A DNA stretch of 64,000 nt from Acidibrevibacterium fodinaquatile (GTDB lineage Bacteria > Pseudomonadota > Alphaproteobacteria > Acetobacterales > Acetobacteraceae), in contig NZ_CP029176.1 of the NCBI RefSeq assembly GCF_003352165.1, positions 3,231,501-3,295,500 on the forward strand, given 5' to 3'. Shown in pieces: positions 1 through 8,665 of this stretch. The notes under the pieces are model-generated. The model was not told where the DNA came from. It saw only the letters and a list, made by a program, of their open reading frames with translations, and did no database searches. Position 1 is the first letter of the stretch. Each line of letters opens with the position of its first letter. The position numbers and the translations under genes were made by a program.

Positions 1-771
1 ATGATCCTCGGCGCCTACGTCACATTTCTGATCTCGAAGCTGTTCGCGGCGTTTCTCCCGGGTGCTTTTGCGATCTACTTCTTTCTCGCGATCGTACTTG
101 CCTTTGTCGCCTCTGGCGCGCTCGGCATAGTGGTCGAATGGCTCTTGATCCGCCATCTCTATCGCCGTCCCCTCGATACATTGTTGGCGACATGGGGGCT
201 CAGTCTCATCCTGCAGCAAATCTATCGTAGCATTTTCGGCGCGCGCGAAGTCGGCGTCGAATTGCCAAACTGGATGATGGGTTCGCTGCATCTGACGGAC
301 GCGATTGAAATCCCGATCAACGGGCTGATCGTGATGGCAATCACGACGCTCATCACCGCCGCCGTATACTACTTGATCTTTCACGCGCCTTGGGGCCGGA
401 AAGTGCGCGCGGTGATGCAAAACCGCGTCATGGCCGGCGCCGTCGGGATTGACGCCGGGCGCGTCGATCGGCTGACCTTTGCTCTTGGTTGCGGCATCGC
501 CGGTGTGGCCGGTAGTGCGTTCACGATGATCGGCTCGACTAGCCCGACCGCCGGGCAGCTTTACATCGTCGACACGTTTCTCATCGTCGTGTTCGGTGGC
601 GCGCAGAGCTTGATCGGTACCATTGCCTCTGCGTTCACCATCTCGCAGGCGCGCTCGACGATGGAATTTTTTCTCAGCGGCTCGATGGCGCAAGTGGTCG
701 TTCTTCTGCTCGTCGTCGGCATTCTGATGCTGCGCCCACAAGGTCTTTTCGTTCTCAAGCTACGCCGCTGA
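1..771 (+). CDS. urtB: Urea/amide ABC transporter permease UrtB-type (5' partial)
   Basis: Branched-chain amino acid/urea-type (LivH/UrtB) inner-membrane permease, probably half of a permease pair importing urea or short amides. The frame is open at the window edge. The first Met lies in a stretch matching the internal 'MLGAYV' segment of the family, so roughly the first 50 residues are outside the window. The visible 256 residues hold several hydrophobic helices, a UrtB-like 'LLATWGLSLILQQ' segment and the usual 'RPQGLF' C-terminus. The next gene follows after 6-12 nt. UrtB is preferred over LivH because of the UrtC-like partner and the downstream formamidase. Substrate is inferred. Confidence 0.85.
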   Translation: MILGAYVTFLISKLFAAFLPGAFAIYFFLAIVLAFVASGALGIVVEWLLIRHLYRRPLDTLLATWGLSLILQQIYRSIFGAREVGVELPNWMMGSLHLTDAIEIPINGLIVMAITTLITAAVYYLIFHAPWGRKVRAVMQNRVMAGAVGIDAGRVDRLTFALGCGIAGVAGSAFTMIGSTSPTAGQLYIVDTFLIVVFGGAQSLIGTIASAFTISQARSTMEFFLSGSMAQVVVLLLVVGILMLRPQGLFVLKLRR

Positions 772-780
772 AGGAGCGTG

Positions 781-1917
781 ATGATGGCCGAAAATTCCTA
801 TCTCGCCCGCAAGGATCTGCTGCTTATTCTTCTCTTCACCGCGTTGATCATGGTTTTGTTGCCGCTTATCCTGGACCCGTTTCGGCTGAATCTGATCGGG
901 AAATACCTCACCTATGGTTTTGTCGCCATCGGGCTTGTGATCTGCTGGGGGGACGCCGGCATTCTCAGTCTTGGGCAGGGGATCTTTTTCGGCCTCGGGG
1001 GCTATTGCATGGCGATGTTTCTGAAGCTCGAGGCATCCAGCGTCGGTGCGACCAAAATTCAATCGACACCTGGAATTCCCGACTTCATGGACTGGAATCA
1101 ACTTACTGCGCTCCCCTGGTTCTGGCGTCCCTTTCACAGTCTGGCCTTCGCGCTCATTGCCGTGCCAATGGTGCCAATGCTGCTAGCCCTCGTTATCGGG
1201 ATTGCGATGTTCAAGCGCCGCGTCGGCGGCACCTATTTCGCCATCATCACCCAGGCCATTGCCGCGATCCTCACCATTCTGATCATCGGCCAGCAGGGCT
1301 ATACCGGCGGTGTCAACGGCATAACCGACCTTCGCACGCTGAAAGGATGGGATATTCGAACCGATCACGCAAAATTCGTGCTCTATTTCGTCAACGCGGC
1401 TTTGCTCGTGCTTTCCCTCTTGGTCGCGCAATTTGTGCGGCGGAGCAAGCTTGGCCGAATCCTCGTCGCGATGCGTGAGCGCGAAGATCGTGTGCGCTTT
1501 TCAGGCTATGACGTCGCTGCCTTCAAGATTTTTGCTTTCTGCTTTGCCGCGGCTATCGCCGGAATTGGTGGCGCCATGTTCACCCTTCAGGTAGGGTTTA
1601 TGTCACCCTCCTTCGTCGGGATCGTACCCTCGATCGAGATGGTGATATTCTGCGCCGTCGGTGGGCGGACATCGCTGCTCGGTGCGCTTTATGGCGCGCT
1701 TGCTGTGAATTGGGCGAAAACCACGTTTTCGGAGGACATGCCGCAACTCTGGCTGCTAGCCATGGGGGCACTGTTCATCGCCGTTGTCGTCGTGTTTCCG
1801 AACGGCCTTGCTGGTCTTTACCGCGACCATCTGGAGCGGCGCCTGGGACGGATATGGCGTCCGCAACTGCGGCTTGCGCCGACGGCCGATGCCGGCAAAC
1901 AGGGAGCGGGGCGATGA
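781..1917 (+). CDS. urtC: Urea/amide ABC transporter permease UrtC-type
   Basis: Second membrane permease of the importer (LivM/UrtC family, about 378 aa), with some ten hydrophobic segments. The 'PDFMDWNQLTALPWFW' stretch resembles the insertion seen in UrtC and not in typical LivM. An AAGGAG ribosome site at 771-776 precedes GTG 778, ATG 781 and ATG 784; ATG 781 or 784 has the better spacing. The stop codon overlaps the next start (ATGA at 1914-1917), so the genes are translationally coupled. It should pair with the upstream permease and the two ATPases downstream. Confidence 0.88.
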   Translation: MMAENSYLARKDLLLILLFTALIMVLLPLILDPFRLNLIGKYLTYGFVAIGLVICWGDAGILSLGQGIFFGLGGYCMAMFLKLEASSVGATKIQSTPGIPDFMDWNQLTALPWFWRPFHSLAFALIAVPMVPMLLALVIGIAMFKRRVGGTYFAIITQAIAAILTILIIGQQGYTGGVNGITDLRTLKGWDIRTDHAKFVLYFVNAALLVLSLLVAQFVRRSKLGRILVAMREREDRVRFSGYDVAAFKIFAFCFAAAIAGIGGAMFTLQVGFMSPSFVGIVPSIEMVIFCAVGGRTSLLGALYGALAVNWAKTTFSEDMPQLWLLAMGALFIAVVVVFPNGLAGLYRDHLERRLGRIWRPQLRLAPTADAGKQGAGR

Positions 1918-2660
1918 ACGCGGCGACCGATTTCCTGCTCGCGGTCGAAGGCGTAAGCGTCTCCTTCGACGGATTCAAAGCGGTCGACGACCTTTCCTTC
2001 TATGTCGATCAAAACGAGATCCGTGTCATCATCGGCCCCAATGGCGCTGGCAAGACCACCGTTCTCGACCTGATTTGCGGGCGCACCCATGCCAGCGCCG
2101 GATCGGTGAGATTCCAGGGGCGTGAGCTGACGCGGCTTCCCGAGCACCAGATCGTTCGTGCTGGTGTTGGCAGAAAATTCCAGACGCCGTCGATTTACGA
2201 GGATCTCACGGTGTTCGAGAATCTCGAAATTTCCTTTCCTCGTGGGCGAAATGTTTTCGGGGCACTAGCGTTTCGCCGCGACCATGTGGTGCGAGAGCGT
2301 GTCCAGGAAATCGCTGGGATGGTTTTTCTCGACGCCATGCTCGCCGAGCGCGCGGAAAATCTTAGCCACGGGCAGAAGCAATGGCTAGAAATCGGTATGC
2401 TTTTAGTCCAGGATCCGTTGCTGCTCATGCTCGATGAGCCGGTCGCCGGCATGAGCGTGAGTGAACGCAAGAAAACCGTGGAATTGCTCCACCGCATCAT
2501 CGGTGGCCGCGCCGTTTTGGTCATTGAACACGACATGGGATTCGTCGCCGATATCGCGCATCGGGTGACGGTTCTGCATCAGGGCAAGGTAATCTCTGAG
2601 GGTTCGCTCGACCACGTCAAAGCCGACCCCAAGGTCGTCGAAGTCTATCTTGGGCATTGA
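1914..2660 (+). CDS. urtD: ABC transporter ATP-binding protein UrtD-type
   Basis: ATPase of about 248 aa energising the urea/amide importer (LivG/UrtD family). Walker A 'GPNGAGKTT' is near residue 42. The ABC signature appears as 'LSHGQKQWLEIGM', the UrtD-like variant of LSGGQ, and Walker B is 'LLMLDEPVAGMS'. The start is the ATG in the ATGA overlap with urtC; a longer upstream reading frame exists but lacks family similarity. urtE follows 13 nt later. Confidence 0.9.
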   Translation: MNAATDFLLAVEGVSVSFDGFKAVDDLSFYVDQNEIRVIIGPNGAGKTTVLDLICGRTHASAGSVRFQGRELTRLPEHQIVRAGVGRKFQTPSIYEDLTVFENLEISFPRGRNVFGALAFRRDHVVRERVQEIAGMVFLDAMLAERAENLSHGQKQWLEIGMLLVQDPLLLMLDEPVAGMSVSERKKTVELLHRIIGGRAVLVIEHDMGFVADIAHRVTVLHQGKVISEGSLDHVKADPKVVEVYLGH

Positions 2661-2673
2661 AGGGGACTAGGCG

Positions 2674-3363
2674 ATGCTGAGTGTTTCCGCATTACGCGCT
2701 GGCTACGGCCAAAGCGAGGTGTTGCACGGCTTGGATTTCAGCGTCTCGGCAGGCGAAATCGTCGCCGTGATGGGGCGGAATGGCATGGGCAAGTCGACGC
2801 TTATGAAGACCTTGATCGGTGTGCTGCCAATCGGCGGGGGTGAGATCGTACTCGATGAGGTTTCGCTCAACGACCACAAGACGCATCAGAGAGTGGCCAG
2901 AGGTTTAGCTTATGTGCCGCAGGGGCGGATGATTTTTCCGGCGATGACGGTCGTCGAGAATATCGAAACTGGTCTCGTGGTGCGGGGGGGAGGGGCCGTT
3001 CCGCAAGATATTTACCGGCTATTCCCGGTCCTCGAGGAAATGCGTGGGCGGCGCGGCGGCAATCTGTCCGGTGGGCAACAGCAGCAACTCGCGATTGCCC
3101 GGGCGCTCGCGACCAATCCGAAGATGCTGCTTCTCGACGAGCCGACGGAGGGAATACAACCTTCGATCATTCGCGACCTAGCGCGCACCCTCAAGCGGAT
3201 TCGTGACGAGCGCGGTCTTGCCATCTTGGTTTCGGAGCAGGTCTTGAGCTTCGCTCTTGACGTCGTCGATCGACTTTTCGTGCTCGAAGGCGGTCGGATC
3301 GTCCACACGGCGTTGCGCGCCGAAGTCGACGAGGCCGAAGTTGCCCGTTTTCTCGCCGTCTGA
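2674..3363 (+). CDS. urtE: ABC transporter ATP-binding protein UrtE-type
   Basis: Second ATPase (229 aa, LivF/UrtE family). Walker A is 'GRNGMGKST', the signature 'LSGGQQQQLAIARAL' and Walker B 'LLLDEPTEGIQPSI'; the 'TEGIQPS' wording is typical of UrtE. A GGGG-rich ribosome site precedes the ATG. It is the last transport gene before formamidase (41 nt gap), which points to uptake of amides or urea coupled to hydrolysis. No periplasmic binding protein is visible; it would lie upstream of the window. Confidence 0.9.
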   Translation: MLSVSALRAGYGQSEVLHGLDFSVSAGEIVAVMGRNGMGKSTLMKTLIGVLPIGGGEIVLDEVSLNDHKTHQRVARGLAYVPQGRMIFPAMTVVENIETGLVVRGGGAVPQDIYRLFPVLEEMRGRRGGNLSGGQQQQLAIARALATNPKMLLLDEPTEGIQPSIIRDLARTLKRIRDERGLAILVSEQVLSFALDVVDRLFVLEGGRIVHTALRAEVDEAEVARFLAV

Positions 3364-3404
3364 CCCTGTCATCATCTATCCTTCCCGCGATAAAGGAAAC
3401 CAAC

Positions 3405-4634
3405 ATGACCGATACCATCATCAAAGTCGACCTTTCGCAGACCCCCTACGAAAATGATATGATTCACAATCGCTGGCATCCTGACATTCCAATGGTGGCG
3501 ACCGTCAAGCCGGGGGCAGACTTCATCGTCGAGTGCTATGACTGGACCGGCGGCTTCATCAAGAACAACGATTCCGCCGCGGATGTGCGTGATATCGACC
3601 TTTCGATCGTGCATTTCTTGAGCGGTCCGATTGGCGTCGCGGGCGCCGAGCCCGGTGACCTGCTCGTCGTTGATATTCTCGATATTGGCGTGTTTCCGCA
3701 CAATAGCTGGGGCTTCAATGGGTTTTTCTCAAAGAAGAACGGCGGCGGATTTCTCACCGAGCATTTCCCGGAGGCGCAAAAATCGATCTGGGATATCAAG
3801 GGCATGTTCACCCGCTCGCGCCATGTGCCGGGGGTGGGATTTGCCGGGCTGGTCCACCCAGGATTGATCGGCTGCCTGCCGTCGGCATCGTTGCTCGAGA
3901 CATGGAATGCGCGCGAAGCGACGCTGATCGCGACTAACCCGTCGCGCGTGCCACCACTTGCCAATCCGCCTTTTGCCGCAACCGCCCATCTTGGCCGTCT
4001 CAAGGGTGACGCGCGTGCTGCGGCGGCCGCCACCGGCGCGCGCACCGTGCCGCCGCGCGAACACGGCGGCAATTGCGACATCAAGGATCTTTCGCGTGGC
4101 GCCAAGGTCTTTTTCCCCGTCTACGTGAACGGCGCGGGGCTCTCGATGGGGGATCTCCATTTCAGCCAGGGTGACGGCGAGATCACCTTTTGCGGCGCCA
4201 TCGAAATGCCGGGTTGGATTCACCTCAAGGTGGAAGTGATCAAGGACGGCATGGCAAAATACGGTATCAAAACCCCAATCTTCAAGCCGAGCCCGATCAA
4301 GCCGCAATATGATGATTACCTGATTTTCGAAGGGATTTCGGTCGACGAAGCGGGTGAGCAGCATTATCTCGACGTCAACGTCGCCTATCGACAGGCGTGC
4401 CTGAATGCAATCTCCTATCTGCAGAAATTTGGCTATTCCGCGGCGCAGGCCTATGCCATTCTCGGCACTGCGCCGGTGCAGGGACATATCAGCGGGGTCG
4501 TTGATATTCCGAATTCGTGCGCGACTTTGTGGTTGCCGACGGGGATTTTCGATTTTGATATCAATCCGGGCGCGGCCGGCCCGCAAAAGATGATCGCGGG
4601 GGATGTCGACGTGCCACTCGCGCCGGATCTTTGA
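3405..4634 (+). CDS. fmdA: Formamidase (acetamidase/formamidase family)
   Basis: Cytoplasmic amide hydrolase (409 aa) releasing ammonia from formamide, or less efficiently acetamide. The length matches the FmdA family (about 410 aa). Family features visible are the N-terminal 'NRWHPDIP', 'GHLxGP-AEPGDLLVVDILDIG'-like segment (residues near 75-95), the 'GVGFAGLVHPGLIGCLPS' stretch and the 'NCDIKDL' segment. An AAAGGA ribosome site lies upstream of the ATG. Together with the preceding importer this forms a nitrogen-scavenging operon like the amide systems of methylotrophs; that comparison is from family knowledge. Confidence 0.93.
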   Translation: MTDTIIKVDLSQTPYENDMIHNRWHPDIPMVATVKPGADFIVECYDWTGGFIKNNDSAADVRDIDLSIVHFLSGPIGVAGAEPGDLLVVDILDIGVFPHNSWGFNGFFSKKNGGGFLTEHFPEAQKSIWDIKGMFTRSRHVPGVGFAGLVHPGLIGCLPSASLLETWNAREATLIATNPSRVPPLANPPFAATAHLGRLKGDARAAAAATGARTVPPREHGGNCDIKDLSRGAKVFFPVYVNGAGLSMGDLHFSQGDGEITFCGAIEMPGWIHLKVEVIKDGMAKYGIKTPIFKPSPIKPQYDDYLIFEGISVDEAGEQHYLDVNVAYRQACLNAISYLQKFGYSAAQAYAILGTAPVQGHISGVVDIPNSCATLWLPTGIFDFDINPGAAGPQKMIAGDVDVPLAPDL

Positions 4635-4712
4635 ATGAAGGCGCAGCGCTTTTTCAGACGTAGGCGCGGAATCCGGATGCCATCTGGATCCCGCACGCGA
4701 GGGATATTGACC

Positions 4713-5018
4713 ATGCCGAGCTATGATTACCTCTGCGAGACGTGCGGCCCGTTCACTGAGGCACGACCGATGGCGGAGTTCGCGGCGCCGCGGCCGTGTC
4801 CGGGCTGCGCGCGTGCCGCGCCGCGCGCCTTGCTCTCGATGCCGGCGCTCGCGGTGATGCCGGCGTCTCGGCGAGCCGCTCACGCGACCAATGAGCGGAG
4901 CGCCAATGCACCGCGCCGGAGCCATCCCTCGGGCTGCGGCTGCTGCGCCGCGAGACCGGCAAAACTCGCGGCGGAATCGGCCTCGCCCACCGCGCGCCCA
5001 TGGATGTTGAGCCATTGA
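4713..5018 (+). CDS. fmdB: FmdB-type zinc-ribbon protein
   Basis: Small protein (101 aa) of the FmdB/CxxC-CxxC family. It begins 'MPSYDYLCETCG' with a second 'CPGC' pair about 20 residues later, a single zinc-ribbon knuckle. The C-terminal half is Ala/Arg/Pro-rich and low in complexity, with a further Cys cluster (GCGCC). FmdB was proposed as a regulator of formamidase expression, but many members have no proven role. The ATG at 4713 is chosen because the zinc ribbon starts there; 78 nt separate it from fmdA. Confidence 0.75.
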   Translation: MPSYDYLCETCGPFTEARPMAEFAAPRPCPGCARAAPRALLSMPALAVMPASRRAAHATNERSANAPRRSHPSGCGCCAARPAKLAAESASPTARPWMLSH

Positions 5019-5109
5019 GATTGGTGCCTCCGAGGCCCGCGACGTCCCGGCGCCGCTGACGAGAAACCCTGGAGGCTCCGCTTCGTGAGGAGGATTTCAT
5101 TGACATCCG

Positions 5110-5400
5110 CAACTGCTTGATGACGTCGAGCGCGGCGAGGTCATCGTCATCACGCGCCATGGCCGGGCGATTGCCCGCCTGATACCGGAAATGGACGGCA
5201 GGCGGGAAGAGATTGACCAAGCCATCGCCGGCATCAAGGCGCTCATGCGCGCCCGCCGGCATTGGCTCACGGTCTATGATGCGAGCTATCTCGCATTGGC
5301 GCCGCGCGAAAGCGTGCCACTTGCGACGCTCGATGGCGCTTTTAGGGGAGCGGCGAGGACGGCAAGGATATCCCTGCTTGACGAGCGCTCATCGGCATGA
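5110..5400 (+). pseudogene. Fused remnant of a Phd-type antitoxin and a VapC PIN toxin
   Basis: One open frame reads 'QLLDDVERGEVIVITRHG' followed by 'RAIARLIPE', the core of a Phd/YefM antitoxin, and continues into 'LTVYDASYLALA' and 'PLATLDGAF', the C-terminal signature of VapC PIN-domain toxins. An in-frame TGA (5101-5103) lies just before the antitoxin part, so its N-terminus is lost. The antitoxin C-terminus and the toxin N-terminal two thirds, including the first PIN acidic residues, are deleted. It is read as a collapsed toxin-antitoxin operon; the fused product is unlikely to be functional. Confidence 0.6.
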
Positions 5401-5804
5401 GCCGCGATGGTGTGATGCGGCGCGGGTTACCGTCGTCGTTCGACCGATGGCTCATCGGCCAGGTCGCCGAGGGACATGTCGGGGCGCTTTGCCGGGCTGG
5501 TCCTGAGCCTCGCTGAGGCCGCCGCCGAGATGCGAGCGGCTGAAGCGTGAGCCTGGCGCTCTTTCACGGCGATGGCCGGCCGCTCAGCAGGCGACGGGGA
5601 GGAGGGTCAATGTCGGAGGTTGCCGGCCCGGCAAGGCAACCCTCTCCATCATCGCCATGTCTCCTTTACCTGAACCGCTGCTTTCAGCCGTGATCAGCAG
5701 GCTTGCGCCTCTCCTGGCGGACGCGCGGCGGCGAGATCGTTGGCGGTTGCCGCGTGCGGTGGTGTTGCGCTGGCCAGTTCTGTGTGCGTCGCGAGATTGG
5801 GGAT
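5401..5804. other. Stretch without a recognisable gene
   Basis: About 400 bases between two gene remnants. Short open frames exist on both strands, including one from ATG 5658, but none resembles a known protein. The 3' part (5730-5800) may include frameshifted residues of the YeiH-type permease that follows. It is best read as decayed DNA. Confidence 0.4.
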
Positions 5805-6404
5805 GAAGCCGAGGATGTCGCGACCGCCATTGCCTTCACCGCGGTGCTCGGCGTCGCTACCGTCCTTGGTTTGCCCGGATTGATACCGCTTCTCCATCTC
5901 AGCGGCTCGCAATATGGTGTGCTGGCCGGTCTGACCGTCTATGCCGTGCCGCAAGTGCTCGCCGCGACCGTTCCCGCGGGCACGCTCGCCGTCCATATCG
6001 GCACGCTGGTCAAGCTCGTGCGCGTGCTCATGCTCGGACCGGTGCTGTTGGTCCTGTCATTGATCGCGCACCGGTTGCAAGACGATGGCGAGGATCTGGG
6101 ACAGGGAGCGGCGGCAGGTGATCGGTTGGCGTACCGGCTGCGGCTTCATCATCTGGTGCCATGGTTTATCGTCGGCTTTCTGGGCCTTGCCGCTCTCCGC
6201 TCCTTCGATTATGTCCCGCACTCTCTCCTTTCGCCCATGGCGATGGCGGCGAATTGGCTGACCGTGATCGCGATGGCCGCACTCGGCCTCGGCACCGATC
6301 TGCGCCAGATCGCCCGCGCCGGCCTGCCTGTGGCAAGCGCCGTCACGGTCTCGCTCGCACTTATCGTTGCGATCAGCTTCGTCTTGATCCAGTTCCTCGG
6401 CTGA
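5805..6404 (+). pseudogene. YeiH/UPF0324-family permease, N-terminally truncated remnant
   Basis: About 200 residues match the C-terminal half of the YeiH (putative sulfate exporter, UPF0324) membrane family: 'TAIAFTAVLG', the 'SGSQYGVLAGLTVYAVPQV' segment in place of the usual 'G..H.VAQV' helix, 'KLVRVLMLGPVL' and the terminal 'MAALGLGTDL'. The family is normally about 330-350 aa with ten helices; the first half is absent and the frame upstream is unrelated or frameshifted. It is flanked by other gene remnants, so it is called a pseudogene. Confidence 0.65.
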
Positions 6405-6491
6405 GCACGGACGATGGCCCAGGGCGGGCTTTGCGCACAGGCCGGCGGGCTGCCTCTCCGTCGATGAGTGCCCTTGCCACCCTCGCGCGGG

Positions 6492-7046
6492 TTACGCGCG
6501 CTGCGCCGCGGTGGGGATTGGCCAATTATCGATCAGCCGGACAGAGCCCAGCCGCACTGCGGCAAGAACCCGCGCCGGAGCATGGCACGTCGTGCAAGGC
6601 GCGAGGGTTTCGGCGTCACGGATTTCCAGATATTCGACCTTGAACCGGGCTGCGGTGAGGACCGCGTGGCCTTCCGCGAGGAGCGGCGCGATGGCGCGTT
6701 CGCCGGGGGAGAGGAAGCGGTTGCGTGACGAGAGCGCAAGCCCGTCCGCCTCGCGCACCGTCGGCACCGCGCGAAGCCGCACCGGGATGTCGAGATCGGC
6801 GACCAGGCGGCGCACCACCAGCCATTGCTGATAATCCTTCTCGCCGAACCAAGCGCTCTCTGCTCCGGCTTGCGGGAAAAGCTTGGTCACCACCGTCGCC
6901 ATGCCGTCGAAATGCCCAGGCCGCTGGGCGCCGCACAACCCCTCGCTCAGCCCGGCGACGCTGACCGTGGTGGCATAGCCGGAAGGGTACATGGCGCTGA
7001 TGGCTAGCGCATAAACCAGACCCGCGCCCGATTTCGCACGCCTATT
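6492..7046 (-). pseudogene. panC: panC (pantoate-beta-alanine ligase) remnant
   Basis: The frame matches the C-terminal two thirds of pantothenate synthetase: 'YPSGYATTVSVAGLSEGLCG', 'RPGHFDGMATVVTKL', 'FGEKDYQQ', 'VPTVREADGLALSSRN' and the end 'VRLIDN'. The N-terminal third, with the HIGH-like nucleotide-binding motif, is missing. The stretch after 'LSPGERAIAP' is about 30 residues shorter than in family members, so there is also an internal deletion. The broken 5' end abuts a 34-bp repeat at 7047. Not expected to be active. Confidence 0.75.
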
Positions 7047-7080
7047 CAATTGCTTAGAAAAACACGCTGTTTAACTGGGG
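7047..7080. repeat. 34-bp repeat, copy 1 (inverted relative to copy 2 at 59252)
   Basis: Bases 7047-7080 run from caattgctta to taactgggg. Their reverse complement matches 59252-59285 at 32 of 34 positions. The block sits exactly between the broken end of panC and an Mrr fragment. The second copy abuts a degenerate IS5 element. The two copies face each other across the photosynthesis cluster. Confidence 0.7.
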
Positions 7081-7082
7081 TC

Positions 7083-7214
7083 AAACGGCTTTCGCAACGA
7101 GTGATTCTGACCGACGGCAGCGAGTTTGCCCGTCTGATGATTGAGCACGATGTTGGCGTGCGCTTGGCACGTCGGGTCGATGTCAAACGCATCGATGAGG
7201 ATTTTTTCGCCGAA
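7083..7214 (+). pseudogene. Mrr-type restriction endonuclease, C-terminal fragment
   Basis: About 44 residues ('RVILTDGSEFARLMIEHDVG' then 'VKRIDEDFF') match the extreme C-terminus of Mrr/type IV restriction endonucleases, whose usual wording is 'RIVLIDGxQLAxLMIDHxVGV...LDxDYF'. The catalytic domain is absent, and the reading frame begins inside the 34-bp repeat. The tail after 7214 has no recognisable relative. A truncated relic. Confidence 0.55.
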
Positions 7215-7362
7215 AATTGGCCGAAGGTCGCTGAATTGAATGGCCCCAACGCCTTCTCCGCCACCAACAGCCCGCGCATCAATGGATTATTCGCGGGCGC
7301 ATCTTCAAAGCTGCAGCGCCTATGGCTCGCATCTGCCAATAATGCCGTGAAGTTTATCGACG

Positions 7363-7686
7363 CTACTGCGCGTGGCGCGGAGGTGGGGAAGAGGCTTGGC
7401 CCGACGCAAGCCCCGAGCCTGACCGGCGCAATCGCCCGGCGAGGTCGCCGAGATGCGCAAAAAGGGCAGCAAGCAGGCTAAGCGCCATCCAGCCCCACCA
7501 GCCTTGGCCGAGGGCGATGCGCAACGCTAGCAGCAAAAAGCCGCCGGCGCCGAGATTGGCGAGAAGGGCGGCAAGCGAAACGCGTGCGTCCCCCCAACGG
7601 CACCAAAGCGCGAGGCCGAGCGCTTCAAGGATGACGAGCCCCAAAATCACGTCGACAAGGCGCCCATCAGTGAGGAATTGGCCCAT
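7363..7686 (-). CDS. Small membrane protein downstream of bchO (orf107)
   Basis: Predicted 107-aa protein with three hydrophobic helices (roughly residues 10-30, 38-55 and 60-80) and a Ser/Arg/Pro-rich tail. No family is recognised. Its ATG lies 7 nt after the bchO stop, so it is probably the last gene of the ppaA-ppsR-bchGP-tspO-bchIDO transcript. The frame extends upstream inside bchO, but the ATG at 7686 is the sensible start. It may assist pigment synthesis or membrane assembly; that is only inferred from position. Confidence 0.55.
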   Translation of the reverse strand: MGQFLTDGRLVDVILGLVILEALGLALWCRWGDARVSLAALLANLGAGGFLLLALRIALGQGWWGWMALSLLAALFAHLGDLAGRLRRSGSGLASGQASSPPPRHAQ

Positions 7687-7693
7687 AACGCCG

Positions 7694-8665
7694 CTACCCC
7701 TCCCCCTCCTTTGCCGCGAGAACACCCCAGCCGCGCGCGAGGCGGCGGATAATCTCGGCGGTTTCCCGCGGCCGCTCCTCATGCGCGAGATGACCGAGTC
7801 CGGGCATCATGATGATTTCGGCACGTGGCAGAACGCCGCGCACCGCCTCGGCCTCGCTCGGCGGGATGGCACGATCGGCGCCGCCGATGATCTGCGCGAG
7901 CGGCGGCCGCAAGCGTGGCAGATCGCGAACGAGAGGATCGAGATCCCAATTCGCCATCATGCCGAGCACGGCATCGACATGACCAGGGCTTCGCATCAGG
8001 CGGGCGTAGAAATCGATGCCTTCGGGGTCGATCATTGAGCCGGTATTGCGGATCAAGCGCTCGACCGTCGCGCGATCACGCGCGCGCCAGGAAAATATCA
8101 TCGGCAATATCGGCATCGCGAAGAAAAGCCGCGCAAGCGGTGCGAAAAAATGCCCGGCCAAGCCGCGAAACGGCAGCAAGGCGCCGTTCAGACTGATCAG
8201 GCCGCGGGGCGCGAGGCCGCCATCAAGGACCGCCCGCGCAAGAATAGCCGCCCCCGCCGAGTGGCCCGCGGCAATCGCCGGGCGGACGCCTAACGCATCA
8301 ACCAATGCGACGATGCCCGCCGCCATTCCTGGAAGCGAGAGTTGCGCCCGGGCCGGCGCCTCGGTGAAGCCGTGGCCGGGAAGATCGGGCGCGATCACGG
8401 TGAAATCCTGCGCCAATAGCGGCATCAGTGCGCGCCAGGAATGGGTCGACGCGCCGGTCCCATGGATCAGCAGAAGTGCCGGGCCATGCCCGCATGACTG
8501 CACATGCCACGTGATGCCGCCGGCGCGCAGGAAATGGCTGCATTCGCGGTTCGGCCAATCTTGGCCATCACGTAGCCAGACCAGGCGTAGCCCCGGCGCG
8601 CGTGCCGATGGCGGAAAACCAGCCCTACGGCGCGCGCTCGGAAGGGGCATGGCCATGCGCCTCAT
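7694..8665 (-). CDS. bchO: BchO, alpha/beta-hydrolase-fold protein of bacteriochlorophyll synthesis
   Basis: Alpha/beta-hydrolase (323 aa) always found beside bchD/bchI and assumed to help Mg-chelatase or an early Mg-porphyrin step; its reaction is not proven. The sequence shows the oxyanion 'LLIHGTGAS' loop, the nucleophile elbow 'AGHSAG' and a late His in 'MPGLGHLAHEE'. The start codon overlaps the bchD stop (ATGA), showing translational coupling. Confidence 0.9.
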   Translation of the reverse strand: MRRMAMPLPSARRRAGFPPSARAPGLRLVWLRDGQDWPNRECSHFLRAGGITWHVQSCGHGPALLLIHGTGASTHSWRALMPLLAQDFTVIAPDLPGHGFTEAPARAQLSLPGMAAGIVALVDALGVRPAIAAGHSAGAAILARAVLDGGLAPRGLISLNGALLPFRGLAGHFFAPLARLFFAMPILPMIFSWRARDRATVERLIRNTGSMIDPEGIDFYARLMRSPGHVDAVLGMMANWDLDPLVRDLPRLRPPLAQIIGGADRAIPPSEAEAVRGVLPRAEIIMMPGLGHLAHEERPRETAEIIRRLARGWGVLAAKEGEG

